A stretch of DNA of 64,000 nucleotides from Hyphococcus sp. (GCA_028284345.1 JANQRY010000010.1:1-64000), one strand, 5' to 3'. Positions 40,606 to 48,786 are shown, numbered from the stretch's first letter. Notes: generated by a model not told the origin, from the sequence alone. Translations and numbers: made by a program.

Positions 40606-42047
40606 CTCCCGAATTTTCTGCCCTGTTTCAGCGCGTCGACGGCGGCTATCGCCACCGCAACGTCGTCAAACGGCAGAACCTCATCCCCAACCTGTTGCCC
40701 CGTTTCATGCCCCTTGCCCAAGATCAACAAGACGTCGCCATCCTGTAACAGCGATACGCCGCGTTCGATCGCCTGGGCGCGATCGCCAATTTCAACTGCG
40801 TCCGGACATCCGGCGAGCACCGCCTTTCGAATGTCCGCCGGATCCTCCGAGCGCGGATTATCATCGGTAACGATGACAATGTCGGCGCCATCCGCCGCCG
40901 CCTTGCCCATGAGCGAACGCTTGGCGCGATCGCGGTCGCCGCCCGCGCCGATGACGGCGATAATGCGTCCTTGCGCATGGGGCCGGATCGCGCTGAGCGC
41001 GCTTGCAACGGCGTCCGGCGTATGGGCGTAGTCCACATAAACGCCGGCGCCCTCCATCGTCGCCGCAAGCTGCATGCGCCCCGGCACGCCGGACAGTTCT
41101 GCGAGCAACGGCGTTACCGTTGACGACGCCTCGCCGGCGGCGATGACGACGCCGGCGGCGAGCAACGCGTTCTCGGCCTGAAACGCGCCGATCAGTGGCA
41201 GGTGAATGTGATATTCCTCGCCAAAGGCGGCGATGAAGCAATCGGTTCCCGCCGGCGTCGCGTCCGTTTTCAGAAGACAGATGGCGTCGCCTTCCGCGCC
41301 CGTTGTCAGCACTTTTGCGCCGCGCGCCTTGGCAATATCGATAATCTCAGCCGCGCCCTCGCCGTTGACATTGACGACAGCGACGCCGTCGCCGGGCAGC
41401 AACTCGTCAAAGAGGCGCGCCTTGGCCGCAAAATAGTCCGCAAAGGTCGGGTGATAGTCGAGATGATCCTGGGTGATGTTGGTGAACGCCGCAATCTGGA
41501 ACCGCACGGCGTCGGCGCGCGCCTGGGCGATCGCGTGGCTGGAAACTTCCATGGCGAGGCGGTCGACTCCGGCGCTCGCCATGGCGTCGAGGGTTTCATG
41601 AAGGGCCACGGGTTCCGGCGTGGTCAGCGTCGCGGGCCGTTCAAATCCGGACGCGCGCGCCCCGAGCGTGCCGATGGAGCCGGCCTTGCGCCCGAGCTTT
41701 TCCCAGAGTTGCGCGGCAAAATGCGCCGTCGAAGTCTTGCCGTTGGTGCCAGTAATCCCGGCGATGATCTCCGGCTGGCGCGGATAGAACCGCGCCGCCA
41801 TGGACGCAAGCCGCGCGCGCGGATTGTCGTCGGCGACAAGCGGCAGCTTCGTCTTAGCGCCCGGCCGCGCCAGCACCGCCGCGGCGCCTTTTTTCTCCGC
41901 CTGCGGAATGAATTGGGCCCCGTCGGCTTTTTCGCCGGGCAAGGCGGCGAACAGAAAGCCTGAACCGACCGCGCGGCTGTCCGCCGTCAGCCCGGTAATT
42001 TCCGGATCCGCCGCGAATGTCTCGCCAGCCAGCGCCGACAGTCTCAT
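40602..42047 (-). CDS. murE: UDP-MurNAc-L-Ala-D-Glu:meso-diaminopimelate ligase MurE
   Basis: Third Mur ligase, 481 aa. Motifs: LTADSRAVGSGFLFAALPG, P-loop GITGTNGKTSTAHFAAQLW near 100, MEVSSHAIAQAR, and DNPRSEDP near 390. DNPR is the signature that selects meso-diaminopimelate over lysine, so the peptidoglycan is the usual Gram-negative type. The start ATG overlaps the ftsI TAA stop (TAATG at 42045-42049). The murF ATG in turn overlaps this gene's stop. Confidence 0.96.
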   Translation of the reverse strand: MRLSALAGETFAADPEITGLTADSRAVGSGFLFAALPGEKADGAQFIPQAEKKGAAAVLARPGAKTKLPLVADDNPRARLASMAARFYPRQPEIIAGITGTNGKTSTAHFAAQLWEKLGRKAGSIGTLGARASGFERPATLTTPEPVALHETLDAMASAGVDRLAMEVSSHAIAQARADAVRFQIAAFTNITQDHLDYHPTFADYFAAKARLFDELLPGDGVAVVNVNGEGAAEIIDIAKARGAKVLTTGAEGDAICLLKTDATPAGTDCFIAAFGEEYHIHLPLIGAFQAENALLAAGVVIAAGEASSTVTPLLAELSGVPGRMQLAATMEGAGVYVDYAHTPDAVASALSAIRPHAQGRIIAVIGAGGDRDRAKRSLMGKAAADGADIVIVTDDNPRSEDPADIRKAVLAGCPDAVEIGDRAQAIERGVSLLQDGDVLLILGKGHETGQQVGDEVLPFDDVAVAIAAVDALKQGRKFGS

Positions 42048-43804
42048 TACAACTGTTCCTCAAGATCGGCCCGCGCCTCGCGCACGCCTTCCATCTCGCC
42101 GGACACAAACGCCGCCAGGGCCTCTTCCTCCGTCACCGGCGACAGGCCCAACAAGGGCGCCGCGCGCGTCAGGACGGATGCGAAGGTCGGCGCCGCGTTC
42201 CAGCCCGCCGTGGCGTAACCATAGGTGCCCTCCGCAGGCTTCGGTTCGTCATAGGAGATCAGCACCGCATAGCGCGGAGCGAAGCCCGGAACGGCGCCGA
42301 CGAAACTCGAAATGCGCGTATTGCGACTATATCCGCCCGCCGTCGGCTTGTCGGCGGTCGCCGTCTTGCCGATGGGAAAGTAGCCCGGCGCCTCCGCATA
42401 AGACGCCGTGCCGTCGGATATGACCCGGCGCAGGATGCGCCGCATCACCGCGCTTGTGCGCGGTGAGAAAACCTGCGTCGACTTCTGCGGCGCGCCTTCG
42501 GCAAACACCGGCGCGCGCCAGACCCCGCCATTGACCACGGCGGCGTAGGCGGCAAGCAAATGCAAGGGCGTCACGGAAATGCCATGGCCATAGGAAACGG
42601 TCGCCGCTTCCACCGGGCCCCATTTGCGCGGCAGTTCCGGCGCGCGTTTTTCCGCCAGCGTGATGGGCAGCGCATCGAACATGCCGAGCTTTTCGAGATA
42701 TTTCTTCTGCGTCTCGACGCCCATTTCCTCGGCGATCTGCACGATCCCGATATTCGAAGAATGCTGCACTACTTCCGACAAACTCAACACGCGGTTCTCG
42801 CCGTGAAAATCCGAAATGCGCCGGTCCGCCACTTTATAGGTTCCCCGCGCGTCATAGGTCGATGTTTCTTTCGCAATTCCGGCGTCGAGCGCGGCGGCCG
42901 CCGTGAACGCCTTGAACGCCGAGCCCAGCTCATAGCGATCATAGACGGCGCGATTACGGCGGAAATCGGCCTCTGCGGCGCCCGGCGCGTTGGGGTCGAA
43001 ATCGGGCAGGCTGGCGAGCGCGATGACGGCGCCGGTTTCAACGTCGATGATCCCGCCCCAGGCGGCCTTCGCGTCAAAGCGGGCGATGCCGGCGGCGAGT
43101 TCTTCTTCGAGAATTTGCTGGACGCGAATGTCAATCGTCGCACGCACCGGGCCGTCAGTCTGCGGCGCGATGAGACCGTCGCTGACGACTTTTTCCAGCC
43201 CCATGACGCCGCCCCGGCCGGCCTCTTCATGGCCGATCACATGGGCGGCAAGATCCGCCTGCGGATAAAAACGCCGGGTGCGCGAAGCGAACCGAACGCC
43301 CGGCAGGCCGAGATCGAACACCGCCTGACGCTCCGCCGGCGACAGATCGGCGCTCACTTCCACATATTGTCCGGCGGCGAGCCGGTGCGTGAGCGCCAGC
43401 GCGTCGATATTGGGGAGCACGCGCGCGAGCGCCGCCGCCGTCTCGCCGGCGTCCCAGACATCGCGGCCCCAGACCTCAAGCGCAATCATCGGCAGGTCGG
43501 CGGCGAGCATCGACCCGTTGCGGTCGACAATTTCAGGCCGCGGCGCGTCGGCGCGCTGGGCCGAGGCCAGACGCGCCGGCGCATCGATCCCGCCGAAGGC
43601 GATAAACCCCATGCGCAGAGCGAGCGCGGAAAAGATGGAAACGAAAACGACGGCGCACATCGCGATGCGCGCCCGCGCCCGGGCCGCCTTGCGCGCGCGA
43701 ACGCTCGACGCGCGCACGTGAACGGTCTGGGTCCGCGTTTCTTCAGGCGCAGTTTCGGCGATCAGATACGCGGTCGGCCTGTTGCGTTGTTTTTTCTTTC
43801 GCAC
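42047..43804 (-). CDS. ftsI: Septal peptidoglycan transpeptidase FtsI (PBP3)
   Basis: Class B penicillin-binding protein of septation, 585 aa. A basic cytoplasmic N-terminus, one membrane span (about 47-70), a pedestal domain and the transpeptidase domain. The first two catalytic motifs are standard: SAFK near 291 (acyl-enzyme serine) and SSN near 349. The third reads KTA (IGKTATADK, near 475) where KTG or KSG is expected; the codon on the minus strand is GCG. The gene overlaps murE by one base and follows ftsL by 34 nt. Probably active, since Ala is small, but the change sits in the beta-lactam and substrate groove. Confidence 0.95.
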   Translation of the reverse strand: MRKKKQRNRPTAYLIAETAPEETRTQTVHVRASSVRARKAARARARIAMCAVVFVSIFSALALRMGFIAFGGIDAPARLASAQRADAPRPEIVDRNGSMLAADLPMIALEVWGRDVWDAGETAAALARVLPNIDALALTHRLAAGQYVEVSADLSPAERQAVFDLGLPGVRFASRTRRFYPQADLAAHVIGHEEAGRGGVMGLEKVVSDGLIAPQTDGPVRATIDIRVQQILEEELAAGIARFDAKAAWGGIIDVETGAVIALASLPDFDPNAPGAAEADFRRNRAVYDRYELGSAFKAFTAAAALDAGIAKETSTYDARGTYKVADRRISDFHGENRVLSLSEVVQHSSNIGIVQIAEEMGVETQKKYLEKLGMFDALPITLAEKRAPELPRKWGPVEAATVSYGHGISVTPLHLLAAYAAVVNGGVWRAPVFAEGAPQKSTQVFSPRTSAVMRRILRRVISDGTASYAEAPGYFPIGKTATADKPTAGGYSRNTRISSFVGAVPGFAPRYAVLISYDEPKPAEGTYGYATAGWNAAPTFASVLTRAAPLLGLSPVTEEEALAAFVSGEMEGVREARADLEEQL

Positions 43805-43838
43805 GTTCTATTCCCGAGCCGCCGCTCTCATTCGGTTG

Positions 43839-44213
43839 TTATTCGTCCGCCAGTTGCACCATGGCGATGGCGTTTTCGATGACATCGCCGTGAGGCGCGA
43901 GATCATGAGGCACAGCCGGCGCCGCCTCGTCGCCGATCATGGCGCTTTTAAATTGTTGCGCCGTCAGCAACGTTTCCGGCGCAGGCGGGCGCAAATCCGT
44001 TGTCGCGCGGGCAACCTTGGCGAGCCGTTCCGGACTTTCGAGATAAGCGATCTCAGCCCGCAACATCTGCACGCGCCGCGCCTCTTCCGCATATTCAGCG
44101 TCGAGCTGCTGCAGCGCTTCCTGCGCGGCGCTGACGGATTCCTCCGCGCTGTAACGACCGGCCACCGCCGCAAGGAAAAGCGCACACAGAAAGATCGACG
44201 TCAAACGGAACAT
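43839..44213 (-). CDS. ftsL: FtsL-like divisome protein
   Basis: Small bitopic protein of 124 aa. A hydrophobic N-terminal span (about residues 3-19) is followed by a predicted coiled coil (EESVSAAQEALQQLDAEYAEEARRVQMLRAEIAYLESPERLAKVA), the pattern of FtsL, which joins FtsB and FtsQ. The motif YLESPERLAKVARA near the end of the coil is characteristic of alphaproteobacterial FtsL. Position between rsmH and ftsI supports the call. It overlaps the rsmH 3' end by 13 nt. The C-terminal 50 residues are Pro/Ala-rich. Confidence 0.88.
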   Translation of the reverse strand: MFRLTSIFLCALFLAAVAGRYSAEESVSAAQEALQQLDAEYAEEARRVQMLRAEIAYLESPERLAKVARATTDLRPPAPETLLTAQQFKSAMIGDEAAPAVPHDLAPHGDVIENAIAMVQLADE

Positions 44214-45220
44214 GATGCTGTGACTCCTTCAAGGTCGGGCAAATCGGCATGGCGGGGCAGTCCGGGGTCGTCCTCGCCGGCGTAAGCAGGCCCGGCGAGG
44301 CGTTCGCCGGCGCGCAGCTTCGCGGACCGGGCGCGCGGGTTTCGGGCGGCCTCTTCAGAGGACGCCGCCATCGCTTTCGACGACAGCAAGCGAAACGTCG
44401 CCGGCGCGTGCGCCTGTTCGGGCCTGTGCCGGGTTGCGCGGGGGCGGTTTTTCGCGCGCGCGGCGAAGAAGCGTTTGACGATTCGGTCTTCGAGCGAGTG
44501 AAACGTCACGACCACGAGGCGCCCGGCCGGTTTCAGCAAACACTCAGCAGCGCGCAAGGCGGCGACAAGCTGGCCAAGTTCGTCATTGACGAAAATGCGC
44601 AGCGCCTGAAAGACGCGCGTCGCCGGGTGAATCTTTGACGGCCCCCGGAGCGGGTTCGCCTGTTCGACGATGGCGGCGAGCGCGCCGGTCGTTTCAATGG
44701 GTTTCGCCTCGCGCGCGGCGACGATGGCGCGGGCGATGCGGGCCGCTTTCTTTTCCTCGCCATAGGCTTTGAAAACGGCGGCAAGCTGACGCGCGTCAGC
44801 GCCGGCGACGACATCCGCCGCATCGGGCTTTTCTCCGTCCATGCGCATGGAAAGCGGCCCGTCATGACGGAACGAGAAACCACGGTCCGCCTCATCAAGC
44901 TGCATGGACGAAACGCCGAGATCGAAGACAACGCCGTCAACGTCTTCGACGCCGCGCGCGCCCAGCGCCTCTTCCATTTCCGCAAACGGGCGATTGATCA
45001 AAACCAGACGCCCGTCATAGTCGCCCGCCCAGTCATTGGCGGCGGCGATGGCGCGCGGGTCCCGATCAAAGGCGTATACGGAGCAATTGGCGGCGTTCAA
45101 TATGGCTTTCGCATAACCGCCGGCGCCGAAGGTCGCATCCACATAGACGCCGCCGTCCTTAACGCCGAGCGCTTTGATCGCTTCGGGCGCCATGACGGGG
45201 ATATGCACCGCCGCGATCAT
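44201..45220 (-). CDS. rsmH: 16S rRNA m4C1402 methyltransferase RsmH (MraW)
   Basis: SAM-dependent methyltransferase acting on C1402 of 16S rRNA, 339 aa. Family strings: HIPVMAPEAIKALGVKDGGVYVDATFGAGGYAKAIL (SAM motif I), VVFDLGVSSMQLDEADRGFSFRHDGPLSMRMD, and LVVVTFHSLEDRIVKRFF near 245. The C-terminal tail is Arg/Ala-rich. The ATG overlaps the mraZ stop (ATGA at 45217-45220). Second gene of dcw in the standard order. Confidence 0.97.
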   Translation of the reverse strand: MIAAVHIPVMAPEAIKALGVKDGGVYVDATFGAGGYAKAILNAANCSVYAFDRDPRAIAAANDWAGDYDGRLVLINRPFAEMEEALGARGVEDVDGVVFDLGVSSMQLDEADRGFSFRHDGPLSMRMDGEKPDAADVVAGADARQLAAVFKAYGEEKKAARIARAIVAAREAKPIETTGALAAIVEQANPLRGPSKIHPATRVFQALRIFVNDELGQLVAALRAAECLLKPAGRLVVVTFHSLEDRIVKRFFAARAKNRPRATRHRPEQAHAPATFRLLSSKAMAASSEEAARNPRARSAKLRAGERLAGPAYAGEDDPGLPRHADLPDLEGVTASCSV

Positions 45221-45690
45221 GAGGCGTCGTCCGGCGGGTTCGGCAGATCTTTGCGCGCCGCCGCGGTTTCAGAATCATCGCCGATGGATGCATCGAGCGC
45301 TTCCGGGTTCCAGATCTGGAAAAAATCCATCTGTCCGGAAAACGCCGCCTCGCCGTTGAGATTGGCGTGCTCGCGCAATTCCTGCGGCAGCACAAAGCGG
45401 CCTTCGGAATCCATCGACAGGGAAATGGTTTTGCCGGCGATGCGCTTTTGCAGCAGTTTGCGTTCGTCGGAAAAGCGCGGCAGCGCCATGATGGAGCGCG
45501 TCACGCTTTCGATATAGGCGGGCCCGCCCGCTTCGAGGCAGGGTTCATCCGGAGACGGAATAACATAGATGGTCGTCGATTTTTCGAAATCGAGGACGCG
45601 GCGGAACCGGGCCGGCGTCGCCAGCCGGCCTTTCGCGTCAATCTTGTTCGTGAACGACCCCAAAAAGAGGGTCTCGGCGTCCCGCCGCAT
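45217..45690 (-). CDS. mraZ: Transcriptional regulator MraZ
   Basis: DNA-binding repressor of the dcw operon, 157 aa. Two SpoVT/AbrB-type repeats: LGSFTNKIDAKGRLATPARFR (about residues 10-30) and ISLSMDSEGRFVLPQELREHA (about 90-110), each with the conserved DxxGR core. MraZ forms oligomeric rings and binds tandem TGGGA-type boxes. Such boxes are present 78-102 nt upstream of this gene (45768-45792), consistent with autoregulation. First gene of the cluster. Confidence 0.95.
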   Translation of the reverse strand: MRRDAETLFLGSFTNKIDAKGRLATPARFRRVLDFEKSTTIYVIPSPDEPCLEAGGPAYIESVTRSIMALPRFSDERKLLQKRIAGKTISLSMDSEGRFVLPQELREHANLNGEAAFSGQMDFFQIWNPEALDASIGDDSETAAARKDLPNPPDDAS

Positions 45691-45767
45691 GCGCCTCGTC
45701 TCCGCCCGTCCGCGCGCCCCGAATTGGGCTGCGCCGTCCCTTGCACCGGAAATTTTCCAGTAACGGT

Positions 45768-45792
45768 CGGGATATCATGGGATTTACTGGGA
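45768..45792 (-). promoter_or_regulatory. MraZ operator (three GGGA boxes at 10-bp spacing)
   Basis: On the plus strand CGGGA (45768-45772), TGGGA (45778-45782) and TGGGA (45788-45792) are spaced by exactly 5 nt, giving a 10-bp period. This matches the known MraZ recognition pattern of TGGGN direct repeats separated by 5 nt. It lies upstream of mraZ. The boxes read toward the plus strand, opposite to mraZ transcription. Confidence 0.8.
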
Positions 45793-45851
45793 CGCAAAGG
45801 AATTTACGCCCCACAAGGCCAGAAATTGCGCTGACTTCAGCGTCCATTCCG

Positions 45852-45866
45852 GAACAGAAACGGAAC
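45852..45866. promoter_or_regulatory. Candidate LexA (SOS) box upstream of mraZ
   Basis: GAACAGAAACGGAAC is GAAC-N7-GAAC; on the minus strand it reads GTTC-N7-GTTC, the alphaproteobacterial LexA recognition pattern. It lies between the CtrA box and the MraZ operator. Eight fixed bases make a chance match possible anywhere in 64 kb, but one falling inside this 226-bp regulatory gap is less expected. Confidence 0.45.
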
Positions 45867-45872
45867 ACCGGC

Positions 45873-45877
45873 GAATC
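45873..45877. promoter_or_regulatory. GANTC methylation site upstream of mraZ
   Basis: GAATC is a CcrM-type GANTC site, here in the mraZ upstream region. In Caulobacter such sites couple promoter activity to replication through methylation and GcrA. A single site is weak evidence on its own, but its neighbours are other regulatory motifs. Confidence 0.45.
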
Positions 45878-45905
45878 ATCCACAGGCGACGTCGGCGAAT
45901 GAGCG

Positions 45906-45921
45906 TTAAAAGTGCGTTAAC
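45906..45921 (+). promoter_or_regulatory. CtrA box upstream of mraZ/dcw
   Basis: TTAAAAGTGCGTTAAC is a perfect TTAA-N7-TTAAC match. It lies about 215-230 nt upstream of the mraZ ATG and overlaps the fliJ stop codon (TAA on the minus strand, 45917-45919). It could control the dcw promoter. Confidence 0.65.
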
Positions 45922-46381
45922 GGGCGATCGTTTTTTGCGCCCCGGCCCTGTCGGCAAGGGCTCTTTTCGCAGCAGCATGGGGCGCGGCGCCATCCGCCTC
46001 GAGACGGGCCTCGCGGCGCCGACGCGCCGCCAGCGCGTCCCGCGCATTGATGTCGGCGAGGCGTTCGAGTTTTGCGATCTCGGCAAGCGCTGCGGTGAGT
46101 TTTTCCCGCGCCGCCTCTCCTGCGCCGTCAAGGGCGTTCAGGGTTTTGTTGAGGTTGAAGCGGCGCTCGCGCATGGCCTCGGCGAAGGCGGCAAACGCCG
46201 CGGCGTCCGTCGCGCCCGCTTCCTCGCGCGCCACCGCAGCCGTGATGTTTTCAATTTCAGCTTCCGTCGACGCCCTAGCGCGGTCGACATCGGCGAGATC
46301 GAGGCGCACGGTTTCGGCCTCGGCCCTGGCAATTTTCAGGAGCTTTCCAATACTGTCGGCGCCGCGAAACCGTCCGGTCAT
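45917..46381 (-). CDS. fliJ: FliJ-like flagellar export chaperone
   Basis: Coiled-coil protein of 154 aa. The sequence is almost entirely Ala/Glu/Arg/Leu heptads without glycine or proline breaks, as in FliJ, which escorts export substrates and stimulates the FliI ATPase. Sequence identity to FliJ is weak, so the call rests on coiled coil, length and location. Start assigned to the ATG at 46381, which overlaps the fliI stop (ATGA, 46378-46381), a classic fliI-fliJ junction. Its stop codon lies in a CtrA box. Confidence 0.78.
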   Translation of the reverse strand: MTGRFRGADSIGKLLKIARAEAETVRLDLADVDRARASTEAEIENITAAVAREEAGATDAAAFAAFAEAMRERRFNLNKTLNALDGAGEAAREKLTAALAEIAKLERLADINARDALAARRRREARLEADGAAPHAAAKRALADRAGAQKTIAR

Positions 46382-47721
46382 TGGGGCTCGCCTTTCTCCA
46401 GGATCTCCGCCAGCCTGACAAACGCGTCGTCGGCGGAAACGCACTCCTCAATGTTCTGCGACAAAAATTCTTCCAGTTCGTCATGAATGGCAATCGCGCG
46501 ATCAAGGGTCGGGTCGCCGCCGGCGCGATAGGCGCCGATGCGCACCATCTCGCGCATGTCTTCATAAGAAGACGCCAGCATTTTGACATCGCGCACCAGC
46601 GCGGCGCGCTCATCGCTCAGCGCCCCCGGCATCGACCGCGACACGGACCGCAGGATGTCAACGGCCGGCAGGCGCCCGCGCTCGGCGATGCGCCGGTCAA
46701 GCACGATGTGTCCGTCGAGGGTTGCGCGCGCCGCGTCGGCGATGGGTTCGTCGTGATCGTCGCCTTCGACAAGCACGGAAAAGACGGCGCTGACGGCGCC
46801 GGCCTCGCCATTGTCGGCGCCGGGACCGGCGCGCTCGATCAGCGACGGCAACAGCGAAAACACCGACGGCGTATAGCCCTTGGCCGTGGGCGGTTCGCCG
46901 GCGGCAAGACCGATTTCGCGCTGCGCCTGGGCGACGCGCGTGAGCGAGTCCATGAGGCACAGAACGTCGGCGCCCTCGTCGCGGAAATGCTCCGCCAGGG
47001 TCATGGCGAGATAGGCCGCCTCCCGCCGCACCATCGCCGGCTCGTCCGACGTGGCGACGACGACAACAGAACGGGCGAGCCCGTCCGCGCCCAGATGATC
47101 TTCCAGGAACTCGCGCACCTCCCGGCCCCGTTCGCCGATGAGCGCAATGATCGAAACGTCACTCGCCGTATGGCGCGCAATCATGCCGAGGAGCGCCGAC
47201 TTGCCAACGCCGGCGCCGGAGAAAATCCCGAGCCGCTGGCCAATGCGCGCGGGTGTAAAGACGTCGAGCGCCTTCACGCCGAAGTCGATGGGACCGCCCT
47301 GGCGCGCCCGCTGCTGCGCCGGCGGCGGCCCGGACTTAAGCGAACGCAACCGCGGCCCGCTCGGCAACGGGCCCTTGCCGTCCGCCGGACGGCCAAACCC
47401 ATCGACCACCCGGCCGAGCCAGGCGGCCGACGGCGCGATATGCGCGCCGCCGTTCAAAAACGCCGCGGGCGCGCCGCGGGCGACCCCGGTCAGGGAACCG
47501 AAGGGCAACGCCAACGCGAAGCCTTCCTCGGCGCCGACAATTTCCGCGCGCAGGGGACCGGCCTTCGTTTCGATAGCGACGCGATCGCCAATGGTCAGCG
47601 CAGCGAGACGGTCGTCGATCTCAACGCCAAGCGCGGAGACGCGGCGCACCGCGCCGAAAATAGAAACGGGATCGAAACGGCGCGACGTTTCCATCACTCT
47701 GTTTTGAGACATCGCCGCCAT
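46378..47721 (-). CDS. fliI: Flagellum-specific ATP synthase FliI
   Basis: F1-beta-like ATPase of the flagellar type III export apparatus, 447 aa. Walker A SGAGVGKSALLGM near 165-175, Walker B VLCLMDSLTRVAQAQREIGLAAGEPPTAKGY near 245-275, and the FliI motif LDRRIAERGRLPAVDILRSVSRSMP near 340. Family length is complete. Three ATGs (47721, 47712, 47694) could serve as start; the longest frame is given. Divergent from ctrA across a 329-bp gap, and followed by fliJ. No other flagellar genes are in the window, so they must be elsewhere. Confidence 0.95.
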   Translation of the reverse strand: MAAMSQNRVMETSRRFDPVSIFGAVRRVSALGVEIDDRLAALTIGDRVAIETKAGPLRAEIVGAEEGFALALPFGSLTGVARGAPAAFLNGGAHIAPSAAWLGRVVDGFGRPADGKGPLPSGPRLRSLKSGPPPAQQRARQGGPIDFGVKALDVFTPARIGQRLGIFSGAGVGKSALLGMIARHTASDVSIIALIGERGREVREFLEDHLGADGLARSVVVVATSDEPAMVRREAAYLAMTLAEHFRDEGADVLCLMDSLTRVAQAQREIGLAAGEPPTAKGYTPSVFSLLPSLIERAGPGADNGEAGAVSAVFSVLVEGDDHDEPIADAARATLDGHIVLDRRIAERGRLPAVDILRSVSRSMPGALSDERAALVRDVKMLASSYEDMREMVRIGAYRAGGDPTLDRAIAIHDELEEFLSQNIEECVSADDAFVRLAEILEKGEPQ

Positions 47722-48050
47722 TTTCGCTTAACGCCCGGCCTTCAATTATGAGAATTTCAGCCCGCAGCATTAACCCGGCCTTGCTTAAGCGCGCGTAAAG
47801 AAGGCCCGCGGAAAAATTTTTGAAAAATTTGCATTGCTTAATGACAAGCGCCGCAAATCAACTGTTTATGGCGTTTTATCAGTAAGAGAGATTGTCGCCG
47901 GATTAAAAAACCCGGGCGTTGGGAAGAATGCCAACGACGGCATTAACCAATGTGAAAGCATATCGTCGTTAGCATCGGCGCTGCAAAAATAAAGAAGCGC
48001 GGTTTTCATCGGTTAAGGGGATGCCCCGCGCGCCTGACAGGAGACCGACC
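47722..48050. other. Divergent fliI/ctrA regulatory region
   Basis: A 329-bp AT-richer gap. It contains several isolated TTAA half-sites (for example 47728, 47770, 47785, 47838, 47903, 47943, 48013) but I found no pair at the 7-nt spacing required for a full CtrA box, and no GANTC. A run AAAAATTTTTGAAAAATTT (47812-47830) is an AT-rich dyad. CAGGAGACC just before 48051 is the ctrA ribosome-binding site. Promoters for both genes should lie here. Confidence 0.5.
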
Positions 48051-48752
48051 ATGCGGGTTTTGCTCATCGAGGACGACGGCGCCACCGCCCAGAGCATTGA
48101 GCTGATGCTGAAGTCAGACGGCTTCAATGTGTACACGACCGATCTCGGCGAAGAAGGCGTCGATCTCGGCAAGGTTTATGATTACGACATCATTCTGCTC
48201 GATCTGAACCTGCCGGACATGACCGGGTTCGACGTTCTGAAATCCTTACGCGTGTCGAAAGTGAACACGCCTATCCTGATCCTTACCGGCCAGGGCGACA
48301 TCGAAACGAAAGTGCGCGGCCTCGGCTTCGGCGCCGACGATTATATGACGAAGCCGTTCCACAAGGACGAACTCGTTGCGCGCATCCACGCCATCGTGCG
48401 CCGCTCGAAAGGTCATTCGCAGTCGGTCATCACGACGGGCAAGCTCGTCGTCAATCTCGACGCCAAGACCGTCGAAGTCGCCGGCCAGCGCGTCCACCTC
48501 ACCGGCAAAGAATACCAGATGCTGGAGCTTCTCTCGTTGCGCAAAGGCACGACGCTGACGAAAGAGATGTTCCTCAACCATCTTTATGGCGGCATGGACG
48601 AGCCGGAACTCAAAATCATCGACGTCTTTATCTGCAAACTGCGCAAGAAACTGGCCTCCGCTACCGAAGGCGAACACTATATCGAAACCGTCTGGGGCCG
48701 CGGCTATGTCCTGCGCGACCCGCAGGAAGAAAAAGCAGCCGACGTCGCCTGA
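48051..48752 (+). CDS. ctrA: Cell-cycle master response regulator CtrA
   Basis: OmpR-type response regulator of 233 aa. Its sequence follows Caulobacter CtrA closely: receiver domain with phospho-acceptor Asp51 ([11 protein letters not shown]), acidic pocket EDD at 7-9 and Lys near 103 (TKPFHKDE), then a winged-helix domain with [32 protein letters not shown], the CtrA-specific recognition region. CtrA binds TTAA-N7-TTAA and controls division, motility and DNA methylation genes. The C-terminus ends in DVA, similar to the alanine-ending tail used for ClpXP proteolysis in Caulobacter (AA). Start at 48051 from the CAGGAGACC site; an earlier in-frame start at 48021 lacks one. A terminator follows. 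Confidence 0.97.
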   Translation: MRVLLIEDDGATAQSIELMLKSDGFNVYTTDLGEEGVDLGKVYDYDIILLDLNLPDMTGFDVLKSLRVSKVNTPILILTGQGDIETKVRGLGFGADDYMTKPFHKDELVARIHAIVRRSKGHSQSVITTGKLVVNLDAKTVEVAGQRVHLTGKEYQMLELLSLRKGTTLTKEMFLNHLYGGMDEPELKIIDVFICKLRKKLASATEGEHYIETVWGRGYVLRDPQEEKAADVA

Positions 48753-48786
48753 TCCCTCTCTTTCACTGCACCTGCACCGCAATCGA

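Noticed and set aside
39340-41031. 563-aa plus-strand frame opposite murF/murE
   Set aside because: Same reason: antisense to two well-supported Mur ligase genes.
46381-47751. 456-aa plus-strand frame opposite fliI
   Set aside because: Arg-rich antisense frame. FliI on the minus strand has complete Walker motifs.
47722-48050. CtrA autoregulatory box in the ctrA promoter
   Set aside because: Many TTAA half-sites but none paired at 7-nt spacing, and no GANTC site, so no box is claimed.
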